A stretch of DNA of 64,000 nucleotides from Charina bottae (GCA_023362775.1 JALMGJ010000012.1:26877001-26941000), one strand, 5' to 3'; positions 42,362 through 53,225 are shown, numbered from the stretch's first letter. Translations and numbers: made by a program. The notes: generated by a model not told the origin, from the sequence alone.

Positions 42362-42520
42362 AAGATAGCTGTGACCATATGTTCAAAGACCTCACCCTAT
42401 TTAAATGTGTGTCTGATATGCAATGCCTGTAAAAAGGGGCGGAGCTTCAGCTGCAGAGTGATGTCTGCTATCCTGACTTTTTTGACACCCACCCCCTGCA
42501 GATGCCTCTGCTCTCAACTG

Positions 42521-43316
42521 AATGTGTGAACCCAGTCTGCTGCAAAGTGTGTTCTGGCGAACATAAGCTGATTTGAGAGGTCTACTGTAGCATCTAAAGT
42601 GTAATGTCTCATTCACACGTAAGTCACCTTGCGATGCAGCCCATCTATTTTTATATATGCTTGTGTGTATGTAACTGAATTCACATTTCATTCCGTTGTA
42701 CCCATCTGAACGACCAACTTTTTTTTGATGCGGCTTTGACTGAAAGATCAACGGCAGTGAGATAAACCAGCTGATCCTTTAAGATCCCTCCAAATTCTAC
42801 AATTCCATGACAACCAGTTCCCGCAATTTTACCCTCTGGTGTTATTAGAAACACTTCAGCAGATGTTCCTCACCGGCCAGCTGTGTTCTTTTACTTAAGC
42901 ATATGCTCTGCAAAAGCGTGTTCTACTGATTTTATCTTTGGTAACAGAGGCTCACCAAGAAAGGCAGGGAAAAGGCAGAGCTGGGTGAGGTCTCTGACTG
43001 ATGTATCTCTTTAAATTGTGGGATATCTGTGGAAGTGGATCCACTGAACTTCTCTGTGATGAGCTGGAACTTGAGGCTTCTACCTAAAGTTGGTCCTCTA
43101 AATGGCAGCTGTTCTTCAGAATATCTAGTGGGTCTTTTTCATCATGTCTGCTGCTCCCAAGGCTGTTCATACAACATGCTTAATCAGGCCAAGTAAAGCT
43201 AGTAGCTGCATTTGGGTCATCTAACTAAACTGGGTTAGATTTTGGTATTGGTGTCTGTGTGTGTGTATATTAGCATACTGTGCATCCCAACTGATTAAGG
43301 GTTAATGGGTTAATTT
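42521..43316. other. No feature recognised
   Basis: About 800 bp of apparently unique sequence; a short GT run near 43255-43270. Confidence 0.45.
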
Positions 43317-43324
43317 AACTAGTA

Positions 43325-43735
43325 CAGGGCTTTCCAAACTTTTCCCGTGGCGACATACCAACGGCGACGCGTGAGAAAACCCGGAAGCGCCGCCGCTGTG
43401 GCGGTGCGCAAAACCCCGGAAGCGCCGCATTGGCGGCGGTGCGCAAAACCCCGGAAGCGCTGCCAGTGCGGCGCTTTTGGGTTTCCGCGTGCCGCGGCAG
43501 TGGCGCTTCCAGGTTTTTGCCTGCCGCCCCCGCCGCTGAGCTTTTGGGTTCTCGCGTGCCGCAGCGGTGGCGGTAGCGGTGTCCTGGTGTGCCATGCGAA
43601 AACCCAGAAGCACTGATGGCCCGCGGCGGCGCACAGCGGCGGCACACCATCAGCACTTCCGGGTTTTGACGCAACACACCTGGGCCCCGCAGGCGACACA
43701 GTATTGTGTCGCAACACACAGTTTGGAAAGCTATG
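43325..43735. repeat. GC-rich hAT MITE (CAGGGCTTTCC family), long copy
   Basis: CAGGGCTTTCCAAACTTTTC and, inverted, CAGTTTGGAAAGCTATG form the ends. The perfect 8-bp repeat aactagta flanks it (43317-43324, 43736-43743). The interior is a CpG-rich array of gcgcaaaaccccggaagcgc units in both orientations, expanded relative to the 171-bp relative at 22.7 kb. Frames through it are compositional. Confidence 0.87.
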
Positions 43736-43743
43736 AACTAGTA

Positions 43744-44485
43744 GATTAAGCCTAGCTGTGTGAATGCTAGCTTCACAGTTTTAATCGCTCAGAATCTGTT
43801 GAATGGGGTGAGATGTATATCCTGGAGTGAGTGAGTGAGTGAGTGAGTGAGTGAAAATGACCTTCCTCTTTTCTTAAGCAATCATGAAGCAAAATAATCT
43901 GATTCTACTTTCCCATCCACACCCCAGAAACAGTGGCAGCTAGGTATTTCTAACCCAGGAATGGGCCACTTCAGGAGCCAAGGTGCATGTGATTTCTGAA
44001 CCCCCTTTTTGCTGCCTACAAAGCCCACCCCAACTATGACTGTAGAAAATTGGAGGCACAGTCAGTTTCCCATTATTTTGAAGTGGGAGGCACAGAAAAA
44101 CTGCAGGGTGTGCCCTAAAATAATTTTAACATCATTTGCAAAGTAAAGATCCTCCTGTTTTAAGTTCTTTGTTCAAAACACAGGGGAAAATGAACATTCT
44201 TGGCCCACCAACTCTGCAGTTTCGTTCTGTTCATTGTTTGCTCTTTCAAGATGATGAAGATGAAGATGATGATGATGGTGTCCTGTGATCATCTTCAAGG
44301 CCTTACAAAAGCCAGCAAGGTTGGGGACAAGGGTGGAGATTGAAGACCTGGTTTTGTTACCAAGCCTGAGGCTCTGTGTGTTTGAGCCCATTTCATAGTT
44401 GTGTTAATAGTTGTGTTGATTGGTCTTTTACCTCAGCTACTATATATGTTATTTATTGGTTTGTTATAATGCTTTTATCTTGTTT
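43744..44485. other. Unrecognised sequence with a short (GAGT)n run
   Basis: A run of about five GAGT units lies near 43832-43852, and a GAT-rich stretch near 44250-44278. Otherwise no feature seen. Confidence 0.45.
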
Positions 44486-44605
44486 TTAATAATTGTTAAC
44501 TGCCCGGGGTAATGTATTCGATATAGGTGGCTGTATAAATTGATTGATTGATTGATTGATTGAATGAATGAATGAATGAATGAATGATCAATCGATCGAT
44601 CGATC
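44486..44605 (+). repeat. L2-type tail with (GATT)n, (GAAT)n and (GATC)n
   Basis: gttaactgcccggggtaatg and ataggtggctgtataaatt are followed by GATT, GAAT and ATCG tetranucleotide runs. Another tail-adjacent microsatellite. Confidence 0.65.
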
Positions 44606-45504
44606 TCAGGAGGTGTGTTTACATGCCTTCCTGGCACTCATAATTCATATCTACCATACTATGCTGGGTTGGGCTAAGAATGTTATACAAAACACTGAAA
44701 AGGAATAAGAAATAGGAAGTCAACAAAATTAAAGGCATAAGGTAACACAGAGAAACCTAATTATATCTGGTTTATACCAAACAATTCGCTATTCTTCTCT
44801 GCACCATTCTGTAGCTGCAAACCTGGCTTCCATCACATCCATACACTGCTTCATACATTGTTTTTTCTTCTTTAAACTTCTCACCTCTCTTTTTTAGGAG
44901 CTTTCTCAGCCCTCTCCTTCCTTGACCCATCCATTCTTCCTATATTTTTGTTTTGTGATTCAGTCCTCATTCATTCCCTCTATATGACCAAATCCTTCCA
45001 ATGTTCTTCTTTTGAACTAATTGCCCACTGTTGTAGTCAACCCACATTCATTCAGCACCCATTTGTTCTTGACCATACCTCTTCTTATTTTACCAACACA
45101 TTCCTTAAGTACTCCCATTGCCACAGCATTTGACTTATTTTCTCCTGACATATCCAACTCTCACTTTCATATAATATGGGCAGAATATAATATATTCAGA
45201 TAATATATAGCTATTTTTGGTTCTTTCGACATTGATTCTTTGCAACTGACTACATGCTATCCACCACCTCTGAATTTAAGGTATCTGCATGTCTTAACAT
45301 TTCTCCTTACGCTTTCCTACCTTTAGTAAATATTCCAGAAAAGTACCTAAATTTGTCAACTCAATCTAGTCTTTCACCATTTATGTATTATTTGTCATTG
45401 TTAACTCCATTTTCCCTGTTGAATAAACCTCCTTTGTTCTTTGATACATTCATTTTCAGAACCATATTCCTTGTTGCTTTATATGGTGAATCTAACCAGC
45501 AACA

Positions 45505-45664
45505 TCCACAAGGGTTGGGGTCAAAAACGTCCAGATGGCGGTTGGATTAAAGCCTCACTGCTTCTACACGTGCATCAACATCACACACATGTACAAAGGG
45601 AAGGGGCTTTGCACTTCTGGGAGCGCCATCTTGACTTTTATGGCACTCTTCCCCCCCCCCACAG
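45505..45664. repeat. GGGTGTCTGCAGGG-family MITE, degenerate
   Basis: ggggtcaaaaacgtccagat near the left and gccatcttgacttttatggc near the right are the paired inner arms of the family. The outermost bases are eroded. Confidence 0.5.
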
Positions 45665-46024
45665 ATGGTACTTTATCTGACATTCACTGCAACTGTTTTC
45701 CTCCAACAATAGAACATCATCTTTATACAAAAGTGAATGTACATTCACGTCCTTGAGTGACACACCTCTACCATCACCACAAGCATTGCTTATACGTTTC
45801 TTCATAAATACAGTACATTGAACAGCCAAGGGGACAGAACACATCCTTGATTTAATGCCTACCCAACACTGACTCACTTCTATGTTTCCCATTGATTCTC
45901 AGGCATGCTTTGTTTCCCTTATGCACCACTCTTGGCGTATTCAGCAACCAACCTTCAACTTCCTATCTATGCAAAGTATTCTGTCATTCAAACCTCTTCA
46001 CTTTATCATACACTTTCTCTAAAC

Positions 46025-46312
46025 CAGGGTTTCTCAACCAGGGTTCCGTGAGAGGTCACTAGGGGTTCCCTGGGAGATCATGATTTATTTTAAAAAATAT
46101 TTCAAATTTGGGCAACTTCACATTGAGGTAAGTTTCATTCTTGATGTTTAGTTTAAGAACACTGTGAATGCCTATATACAGGCCCACCCATGAAACGAAT
46201 ATAAGAATTTTGTAACTTCTGGCCTCTGTTTGAGCCTGAATGTGCAGGGGTTCCCCGAGGCCTGAAAAATATTTCAAGGGTTCCTCCAGGGTCAAAAAGT
46301 TGAGAAAGGCTG
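46025..46312. repeat. hAT MITE, second family, perfect 8-bp TSD
   Basis: The ends are CAGGGTTTCTCAACCAGGG and, inverted, AAGTTGAGAAAGGCTG. It is flanked by ctctaaac at 46017-46024 and 46313-46320. The interior is unlike the CTTCAACTCCC hairpin family. No transposase is present. Confidence 0.9.
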
Positions 46313-46954
46313 CTCTAAACCAACAAACATACAATGAACCTTCTTTCTCACATTCATAGATTTCTCAGTGACCTGCTGAAGAGGAAAAAGCTGGTCTGCT
46401 CAGCTCTGCACATGTAAGGCTGCCCTGCACTTCTCAAAGTTTGCTCACTGTCACCTTTCAGTCGGAATCCTGCCAAAACCCTTCCCAGGCGTGCTTAAAA
46501 CAATAATTCCCTTGTAGTTTTTGCATTCGCTCTTGCGACCTGTCCCTTTCTATGGAGAAACAATGACAAGGTTTTCCCAACTTCACAGGTTAAACAACCG
46601 CTTCATAAAAAAGCACAACCATATTTTAACATTTCTCCAGTTATGCCATCTTCATCTGTAGAAACACATGTACAGATGCAACACTGGCTTCATGACACAG
46701 AAGGAAATACAGATGCTCCCTGTGGGCACAGCTAAACAAGAGCGTAGAAACCATTCTAGAAGCCATGTTTTTCCTGCCGTGTTTTTAATTCCATTCACTC
46801 TGCTGGAAACTCTTTGCTTAACCCCGTACAGCCACTTCCAAAGCAATTTTTATTTCCATCAAAATAACTCTGCATTTTATTTGCCTCTTTAATCTTAACC
46901 ATTCTTTGCTCTCTGCAATGATATTATTTATTACTCCAATAGAAAACAATATCT

Positions 46955-47060
46955 GTAGCTCAGGGTTGAACTCTTGGGTTTGGGGGTTGAGTTTGGTTGT
47001 TTTCTTGCAGACCTTTCACCACCCAGCTAAGTAACATCATCAGTGCAAAATGCACTCTCC
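46955..47060 (-). mobile_element. Penelope family B fragment
   Basis: gttgttttcttgcagacctt and tcatcagtgc match the 25.1-kb fragment with several changes. Only the hammerhead-bearing end is left. Confidence 0.55.
47002..47048 (-). ncRNA. Degenerate hammerhead motif (Penelope family B)
   Basis: The minus strand reads GCA, CTGATGA (the canonical form), a G-U rich stem II, GAAA, GGTC, TGC. The C of the short stem III is G here, so this copy is probably weakened or inactive. Confidence 0.6.
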
Positions 47061-47205
47061 CTCACACTGATGTCTTTTTCTCTATATCCACATTACATAC
47101 CAACTTCATCTTCATTCTTTTGCAGCAATCATTCTCTTTTATGCATTTTGTCATCCATAGTCTCTTTCACTTCACCATTCAACCAAGCATCCCCTCTCAT
47201 ACTTT

Positions 47206-47318
47206 CAGGGTGTGGTCAGAAAGTCAACCCTGTGGTTGAAACGGCCTGTTTTTTATGTGCAGCATACTGTACTGCGATCACACTACTGCAGCTGTCATTT
47301 TGACCCTGCAGACACCCC
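47206..47318. repeat. GGGTGTCTGCAGGG-family MITE, short
   Basis: cagggtgtggtcagaaagtc at the left and cattttgaccctgcagacac at the right are inverse ends; the interior has a gcgatcacactactgcagct segment. Confidence 0.65.
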
Positions 47319-47402
47319 AGCATATCTACTAGTGTAACCCTGCATGCATCTGTACTTACTCCTCTTCACTCTGTTTTGAGCTGCACATCCTCTTTCCTTA
47401 TA

Positions 47403-47790
47403 CAGGTAGTCCTCGACTTACAACCACAATTGGGACTGGAATTTCTATTGTAATCATTGCGGTCGTAAGTCAAGTCACTACGTGACCAGACCCAGATTTT
47501 ACCATTTTTACGGTGGTCATTATGTGAATCCACCTTCCCCAATGAGCACTTTTTGCCGGAAAATGGCAAAAAACTCGCAAAACGCAATCATGTGATCGCA
47601 GGACACTGCAACTGGTCGTAAATGCGAGCCGGTTGCCAAGCACCCGAAATCAGATCATGTGACCACCGGGGTGGTGGTGCAACATTTTGCAATGCTCGGA
47701 AGTGCTTTACAGGCCATAAAGCACCCATTCCAAGGCCATCGTAACTTCAGACCATCGTTAAATGAACAGTCGTAAGTCGAGGACTACCTG
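47403..47790. repeat. Tigger-like (Tc1/mariner) MITE, best-preserved copy
   Basis: Inverted ends CAGGTAGTCCTCGACTTAC and GTAAGTCGAGGACTACCTG are perfect over 19 bases. TA flanks are at 47401-47402 and 47791-47792. The 388-bp interior has no ORF of note. Confidence 0.9.
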
Positions 47791-48060
47791 TATCCACGAT
47801 CGATTATTCATTCTGTTAAAATATTTCTTTCTCTTCTGACACTTTTCCATATACAAATAATTTTTTATCTTCTTTCATTCATTCTACCCTCAACCTTGTT
47901 TCTTTGACTTTTCTTTTCCATGTTTATTTTCCACCCAAGATCTACTACAGATCCCACCAAAAACTGGTCTGTCCCCCATTCGGAACCTCTCATCATCCTT
48001 AGCTCCTTCAGCAATTCGCTCCATCTCTCATTATAAATGATCAAATCCATCATGCTCTTA

Positions 48061-50946
48061 GATTTATATTATATAAATAGTTTCAGGTGTGGCATCAGCC
48101 GAGACACCGGGGCAGGGGAGGAGGGGTGGCAGTTATAATTAGAGAATCCTTGGTGGCTTTCAGGGGCCTTGCTCCACAAGTGGCCGGCTGCGAGACCCTG
48201 TTTTTCAAGTTTGGCTCCCGAGAACAGTTGGGAGTGTTGCTACTGTACCAGCCTCCCTACTGCGTAGCAACCTCCCTGCCTGAGCTGCTGGAGGCCGTCT
48301 CGGGGTTGGCAGTGGAGTTCCCCAGACTCATGGTTTTGGGGGATTTCAATCTGCTGTCCTTGGGACGGGCCTCGGAAGTGGCTCGGGAGTTCATAGCTAC
48401 CATGGCAGCCATGGGCTTGTCCCAGATTATTCGGGGCCCGACTCGAGACAGTGGTCTCACCCTGGACTTAGTTTTCTTGTCCAAGCAGTAGCAAAGTGAT
48501 CTGAGGGGAGGTTACATCTATCCCCATTGTCATAGTCAGACCACGCCCTGGTGACCCTGAGGCTCTCCTGTGCTGCCCCACTCCGCAGGGATGCTGGACC
48601 CATTAAATTGGTCTGCCCCCGGCGACTGATGGACCCAATGAGGTTTCAGAAGGAGCTGGGGGTTATACCTGAGGACCTGCTGCACGGTCCAGCGGAGGTC
48701 CTGGCCGCAAACTGGAATAGGGAAGCGTCCGGGGCCTTGGACAGGATCGCGCCTGTGCGACCTCTCTTGCCCCGCTCGGCCCATCATTCTCCGTGGTTTA
48801 CGGAGAAGTTGAGGTTTTGAAGCGGGTTAAGAGACGTCTGGAGCGCCGCTGGAGAAAGACAAAGACTGAATCTGACCGAACACAAGGTAGAGCCACTGTT
48901 AAGGCCTACCTTGTGGCGGTAAGAGCGGCGAAACGTGAATATTTCTCCGCTCTTGTGTCCGCAGAATGCTGCCCAACAGCCCTGTTTAAGATTACTAGAT
49001 CTCTTTTGGGTCGTGTAGAGTCGGCAACCCATTTACAGGGCCAGTCGGAAGAGTTCTCTGAGCATCTGCAGGATAAAATTGCTCAGATTCATTCCAAGTT
49101 GGACTCCAAGCATGAGGCACAACCTGGGGAGATGCCAGAGGAGCGTACTTACCCTATTATCTGGGAATGGTTTGATCCTGTTGGGCCTGATGAAGTGGAC
49201 AGGATCCTCCGGATTGTAAATGCCACAAGTCACCTTGACCCGTGTCCCTCCTGGCTGGTAAAGTCAGCCCGGGAGGTGATGTGTGGTTGGGTCCAGGTGA
49301 TGATTAATACATCCTTGAGGGAGGGGGTGTTCCTGGCTGCCTTTAAGGAGGCGCTGGTGCACCCCCTCCTCAAGAAACGATCCCTGGACCCCACTGTCTT
49401 TGACAACTTTTGTTCTGTCTCCCACCTTCCCTTTTTGGGAAAGGTGGTTGAGAAAGTGGTGGCGTTGCAACTCGAGGATTCTGGAGGAAACGGATTATCT
49501 AGACCCCTTTCAGTCAGGTTTCACGCTGGAATATGGGACGGAGACTGCATTGGTCGCACTCATGGATGATCTCTGGCGGGGGTGGGATGGAGGGAGTGCG
49601 TCCATCCTGGCTCTCTTGGATCTCTCAGCGGCTTTCGATACCATCGACCATGGTATCCTGTTGGGGCGGCTCAGGGAGTTGGGGGTGGGCGTTGTGGTCT
49701 TGCGCTGGTTCACCTCCTTCCTCCAGGGCCGGTTCCAATCGGTGGTGATAGGGAGCGAGAGATCTGATCCTCGACCCCTCCTTTGTGGGGTGCCGCAGGG
49801 TTCAGTACTCTCTCCGCTCCTTTTTAACATCTACATGAAACAACTGGGCGAGATCATCCATCACCACGGGATGAGGTATCACCAGTATGCTGATGATACT
49901 CAACTGTACATCTCCATCCCGGGTGAAATAAGTGATGCGGTCGCTGCCCTCTCTCTGTGTTTGGGGGCTGTGGGGGTCTGGATGGGGAACAACAGGCTTC
50001 AGCTGAACCCTGGTAAGATGGAGTGGCTGTGGATTGATGGCCCCCCTGTACCCAGGAAGTTGTCATCTTTGGTTCTGGATGGGGTAGTACTGCCCCATTC
50101 AGATCCAGTGTGGAACCTGGGGGTCCTCCTGGACTCACGACTCCTGCTCGAAGAGCAGGTGGCAGTTGTGGCCAGGAGGGCCTTTGCGCAGCTTCGAGTT
50201 GTGCGCCAGTTACACCCGTTCCTGGATCGGGAGGCCCTCCGAACAGTCACTCACGCCCTTGTCATCTCCCACATAGATTATTGCAACACGCTCTACATGG
50301 GGCTACCCTTGAAGAGTATCCGGAAGCTTCAGCTGGTCCAGAATGCGGCCGCGCGGGCAGTTATGGGTGCTATAAGATCAGCACATGTGACACCTCTGCT
50401 GCATGAGCTGCATTGGGTACCAGTTTGCTTCCGGGTCCAATTCAAGGTGTTGGTGATCACCTTTAAAGCCCCACATGGCAAGGGGCCAGGGTATCTGAGG
50501 GACCGTCTCATCCCGATTACATTGACCAGCCCCAGTCGATCATGCAGAGCGGGCATGCTTCGGACCCCATCAACAAAAGAATTTCATCTAGCGTGGTCCA
50601 GGAGGCGAGCCTTCTCTGCGATAGCGCCCGCCTTGTGGAATATCTTGCCCCCGGAGGTGAGGCTGCTCCCTCGCTCTCGGCCTTCCGGAAGACTCTTAAG
50701 ACCTGGTTCTGCCGCCTTGCCTGGGGCGGGGGAGGTAATAGCTCCTCCTGGGGGTGGCTGGCCCCATAGTGTCCTCCTTTTTATATGAGATTTTACCATC
50801 CCGTGGATTTTTATCTATTATTTATTATACTGGTTTAGATTGTAACTTATGTTTACAGGTTTTTAATTGTTGACTCTGTTGTAAACCGCCCAGAATCCCC
50901 CGTTGGGGGAGATGGGCGGTGATAAATTTGAATAAATATAAATATA
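48061..50946 (+). mobile_element. L2 LINE with endonuclease and RT, frameshifted
   Basis: The endonuclease end comes first (QLGVLLLYQPPYCVA, LMVLGDFNLLSLGRA, GPTRDSGLTLDLVF, 48200-48480). A linker follows (FQKELGVIPEDLLHGPAEVL), then VKRRLERRWRKTKTESDR. RT follows: FDPVGPDEVDRILRIVN, LLDLSAAFDTIDHGILL, GVPQGSVLSPLLFNIYM, YADDTQLYIS, and the C-terminal ALWNILPPEVRLL region. The reading frame changes at least three times (near 48500, 48800 and 49480), so it cannot make one protein. The 5' end is truncated inside the endonuclease; the 3' tail is gtaaaccgcccagaatcccc with AAATAT repeats. Confidence 0.9.
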
Positions 50947-51483
50947 AATAGTATATATACAATGCACCTTCCCTTAAGCTCTCAGAGTAGAGCCATACCA
51001 GTGCCTTGGCCCTGTGTACGAAGTTCTACATGACTTCTACCGTCCCTCCTGGGGGGAGAGAATTTCTCTATTTTTACACAATGTTTATCTTGTGTGGTGT
51101 TTTCAATTAAATTGAGCGCCAGGAGGTGGAAGTAAATGGGGGCATAACATAATGTAACATCTGTTTCTCTCTATTCTGAGAGCTTAAGGGAAGGTGTACT
51201 CTATGTACCGTTTTGGTACCCCTTTCTGCAACACCCCTGAGCACCCAGACCTGCATATGCTCCTAAAAATAATGCACCAGACGCAGTCATCTAAAGTGCA
51301 ATGTTCTGTGGGTTCAATTCCTGGTAGAGAGTTTGAACACGATAGAAAAAGATCAGGCTATGTACATCTGATGAGTCCCAATAAGGATGACACTGGTCAT
51401 GTAGTGCCTCCTGGCGATCAATATAGCATAGATGTATTTTAATCCCTTTGCCATGTGTACGTGTGAATAGACTTAGCTTAAAC
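50947..51483. other. No feature recognised
   Basis: Unrecognised. gagagcttaagggaaggtg near 51177 repeats, inverted, near 50970 (cttcccttaagctctcagag), a possible remnant inverted repeat about 230 bp across. Confidence 0.4.
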
Positions 51484-51600
51484 CAGGGTTCCTCAACCTT
51501 AGCCACTTTAAGACGTGTGGACTTCAACTCCCAGAATTCCCAGCTGGGGAATTCTGGGAGTTGAAGTCCACATGTCTTAAAGTGGCTAAGGTTGAGAAAA
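51484..51600. repeat. hAT-like palindromic MITE joined to a SINE
   Basis: CAGGGTTCCTCAACC and the inverse arm are complete until aaggttgagaaaa. There the expected end cactg is replaced by the 3' end of a minus-strand SINE. Confidence 0.75.
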
Positions 51601-51760
51601 ATGGTAAAGGTTCCCCCCGCACATTTGTGCAGTCGTGTCCGACTCTAGGGGCCAGTGCTCATCCCCATTTGTTAGCCGAAGAGCCAGCGTTGTCCGAAGA
51701 CGTTTCCACGGTCATGTGGCCGGCATGACACACGTGGAACGCTGTTACCTTCCCACCATC
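51601..51760 (-). repeat. Sauria-type SINE, 5'-truncated
   Basis: The minus strand covers the 3' 160 bp: cggcatgac, cggacaacgctggctcttcg, CTAGAGTCGGACACGACTG and ggggggaacctttacc. The tRNA head is missing. Confidence 0.8.
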
Positions 51761-52069
51761 TAGCATATCATAAATGCCTTTGGGCCTGTCCACTATCTTT
51801 TCCCTGTATCAATGCTAGCAGACTTTTTTTTAGGAGAACCATGTCTGTAGATTTCTATAACAAGCTACACAATGGTTTAACAATAGTTTGTTGAATAAGT
51901 CACATAATACAGAAAGCTGGAATCAAGCAAACCTGGCTTAGCGGGATGCACCTTCAGCCAGCCTTCCTTGCTGCTCTACTATTGCTTTGTCAATTGTTTT
52001 TAATATTAAATGGCTAATTTGCACCTTCTATTTCTGTTCCAACTAACTATTTCTTTATAGTTGAGCATT
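51761..52069. other. No feature recognised
   Basis: Unrecognised spacer between two hAT-SINE junctions. Confidence 0.4.
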
Positions 52070-52132
52070 GCTGGCTGGGGAATTCTGGGAGTTGAAGTCC
52101 ACACGTCTTAAAGTGGCTAAGGTTGAGAAAAA
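52070..52132. repeat. hAT-like MITE right half joined to a SINE
   Basis: It starts at the hairpin centre (gctggctggggaattctggg) and ends aaggttgagaaaa, then runs into the SINE at the same base as the copy at 51600. Confidence 0.75.
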
Positions 52133-52463
52133 AGGTAAAGGTTCCCCCCGCACATTTGTGCAGCTGTGTCCGACTCTAGGGGCCGGTGCTCATCTCTGTT
52201 TGTTAGCCGAAGAGCGAGCGTTGTCCGAAGACGCTTCCGCGGTCATGTGGCCGGCATGACGCGTGCGGAACGCTGTTACCGACCCACCGAAGTGGTACCT
52301 ATTCATCTACTTGCATTTGTATGCTTTCGAATTGCTTGGTTGGCAAGAGCTGGGGCGAGTGCGGGAGCTCACTCCGTCACGCGGGGCTAGGGATTTGAAC
52401 CTCCAAACTTGCGATCTTCCGATCGACAACCCTGCCGTCTTACCCGCTGAGCCACCACACCCC
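52133..52463 (-). repeat. Sauria-type tRNA SINE, near full length
   Basis: The minus strand has gtggctcagcgggtaagacg, a B-box changed to GGTTCAAATCCC, the full body and the GAGTCGGACACAGCTG end with ggggggaacctttacc. Confidence 0.85.
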
Positions 52464-53225
52464 TTTAAACACTGGCTTAAACCATACAGTCAAAATAATC
52501 AGAAATTTTTCTAAGCAGATGTTCACCAGCCTCATCCTCATTCATTCTTGAGTCTCTGAATGGCTCAACATATACACATCCACCAATTCGGGTCACCTAG
52601 CTAAGTAATTTTTTTCCCTGGACTGCATTCATTTGGCCCATTGTACAATTTTGCCCGAAACTCATTTTTACCCTGTCTATCATCACTCTGGAGTGTAACA
52701 ACCAACTATCACCAACCTCTGGATTCCTATTTTCATAGACACACAAAGCATCAGATGACCACATTTCCTACTTTCTGGCATGCATTTTAGCCTTCATTTG
52801 TAATTAAATTGATCCCTTCAGTTCCTTCTGTGCATGGATTCATCAACTCCGCTCCACAAGATCAGACCAGCTTTGATATATGTTTAAAACAAAATAAATG
52901 AATAATTTACCATTCAATATAACCACATCAATCAACGTGAGTGTATTTAAGACTTTTTATTTCTTTTTCCTCATAAACTGCTGGGGGCCCTTTCTGAGAA
53001 TTAGGAGGCATGGAAGTAAAATACAGAAAGAATCACTGCATTTAACTGCATCCACCTCCTTTGAGATAAAATGATTTTCCTTTTATTAATAATGGGAAAA
53101 AAGGACACTACTGAACAGCGAAGAGCATCGGTTCCGGATAATGTTCTTCCACTCTCGTTAAACTCGCACCAAACCTGAGTTAATCCAGTTTCTGTAACCT
53201 ACATCAACATAAGCCAAACCAGGCA
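52464..53225. other. No feature recognised
   Basis: AT-rich sequence approaching the CpG island; no supported gene or repeat. Confidence 0.45.

Larger units (their letters stand above)
40318..42520. repeat. GGGTGTCTGCAGGG-family MITE split by a retroinsertion
   Basis: The left end (gtgtctgtggggtgtcag ... gtcaaaaaagtcaagat, 40320-40378) and right end (cctgacttttttgacaccca, ctgcagatgcctctgc, 42474-42512) belong to one copy. The 1.7-kb poly(A)-tailed element lies between them. Confidence 0.55.
44780..48058 (-). mobile_element. Decayed LINE (clade unassigned), minus strand
   Basis: An endonuclease end (IYNERWSELLKELRMMRGSE, WGTDQFLVGSVVDLGWKI) lies at about 47865-48050. An RT piece with a YKDD in place of YADD (VNVHSLLYKDDVLLLEE) lies near 45750-45830. 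The C-terminal part at about 44900-45220 aligns at nucleotide level with the plus-strand fragment at 62.64 kb (shared ggtcatatag and gaatgggtcaag-type segments). A hAT element, a Tigger-like MITE, two MITEs and a Penelope fragment are inserted in it. Too broken to function. Confidence 0.6.

Noticed and set aside
43302..43749. Several overlapping 89-134 codon frames in a GC-rich block
   Set aside because: They lie entirely inside a hAT MITE with perfect 8-bp duplications; composition explains them.
49400..50788. 462-codon RT as an intact L2 gene
   Set aside because: Comparison with the copy at 20.4 kb shows upstream frameshifts; the first residues are out-of-frame and the endonuclease lies in another frame.
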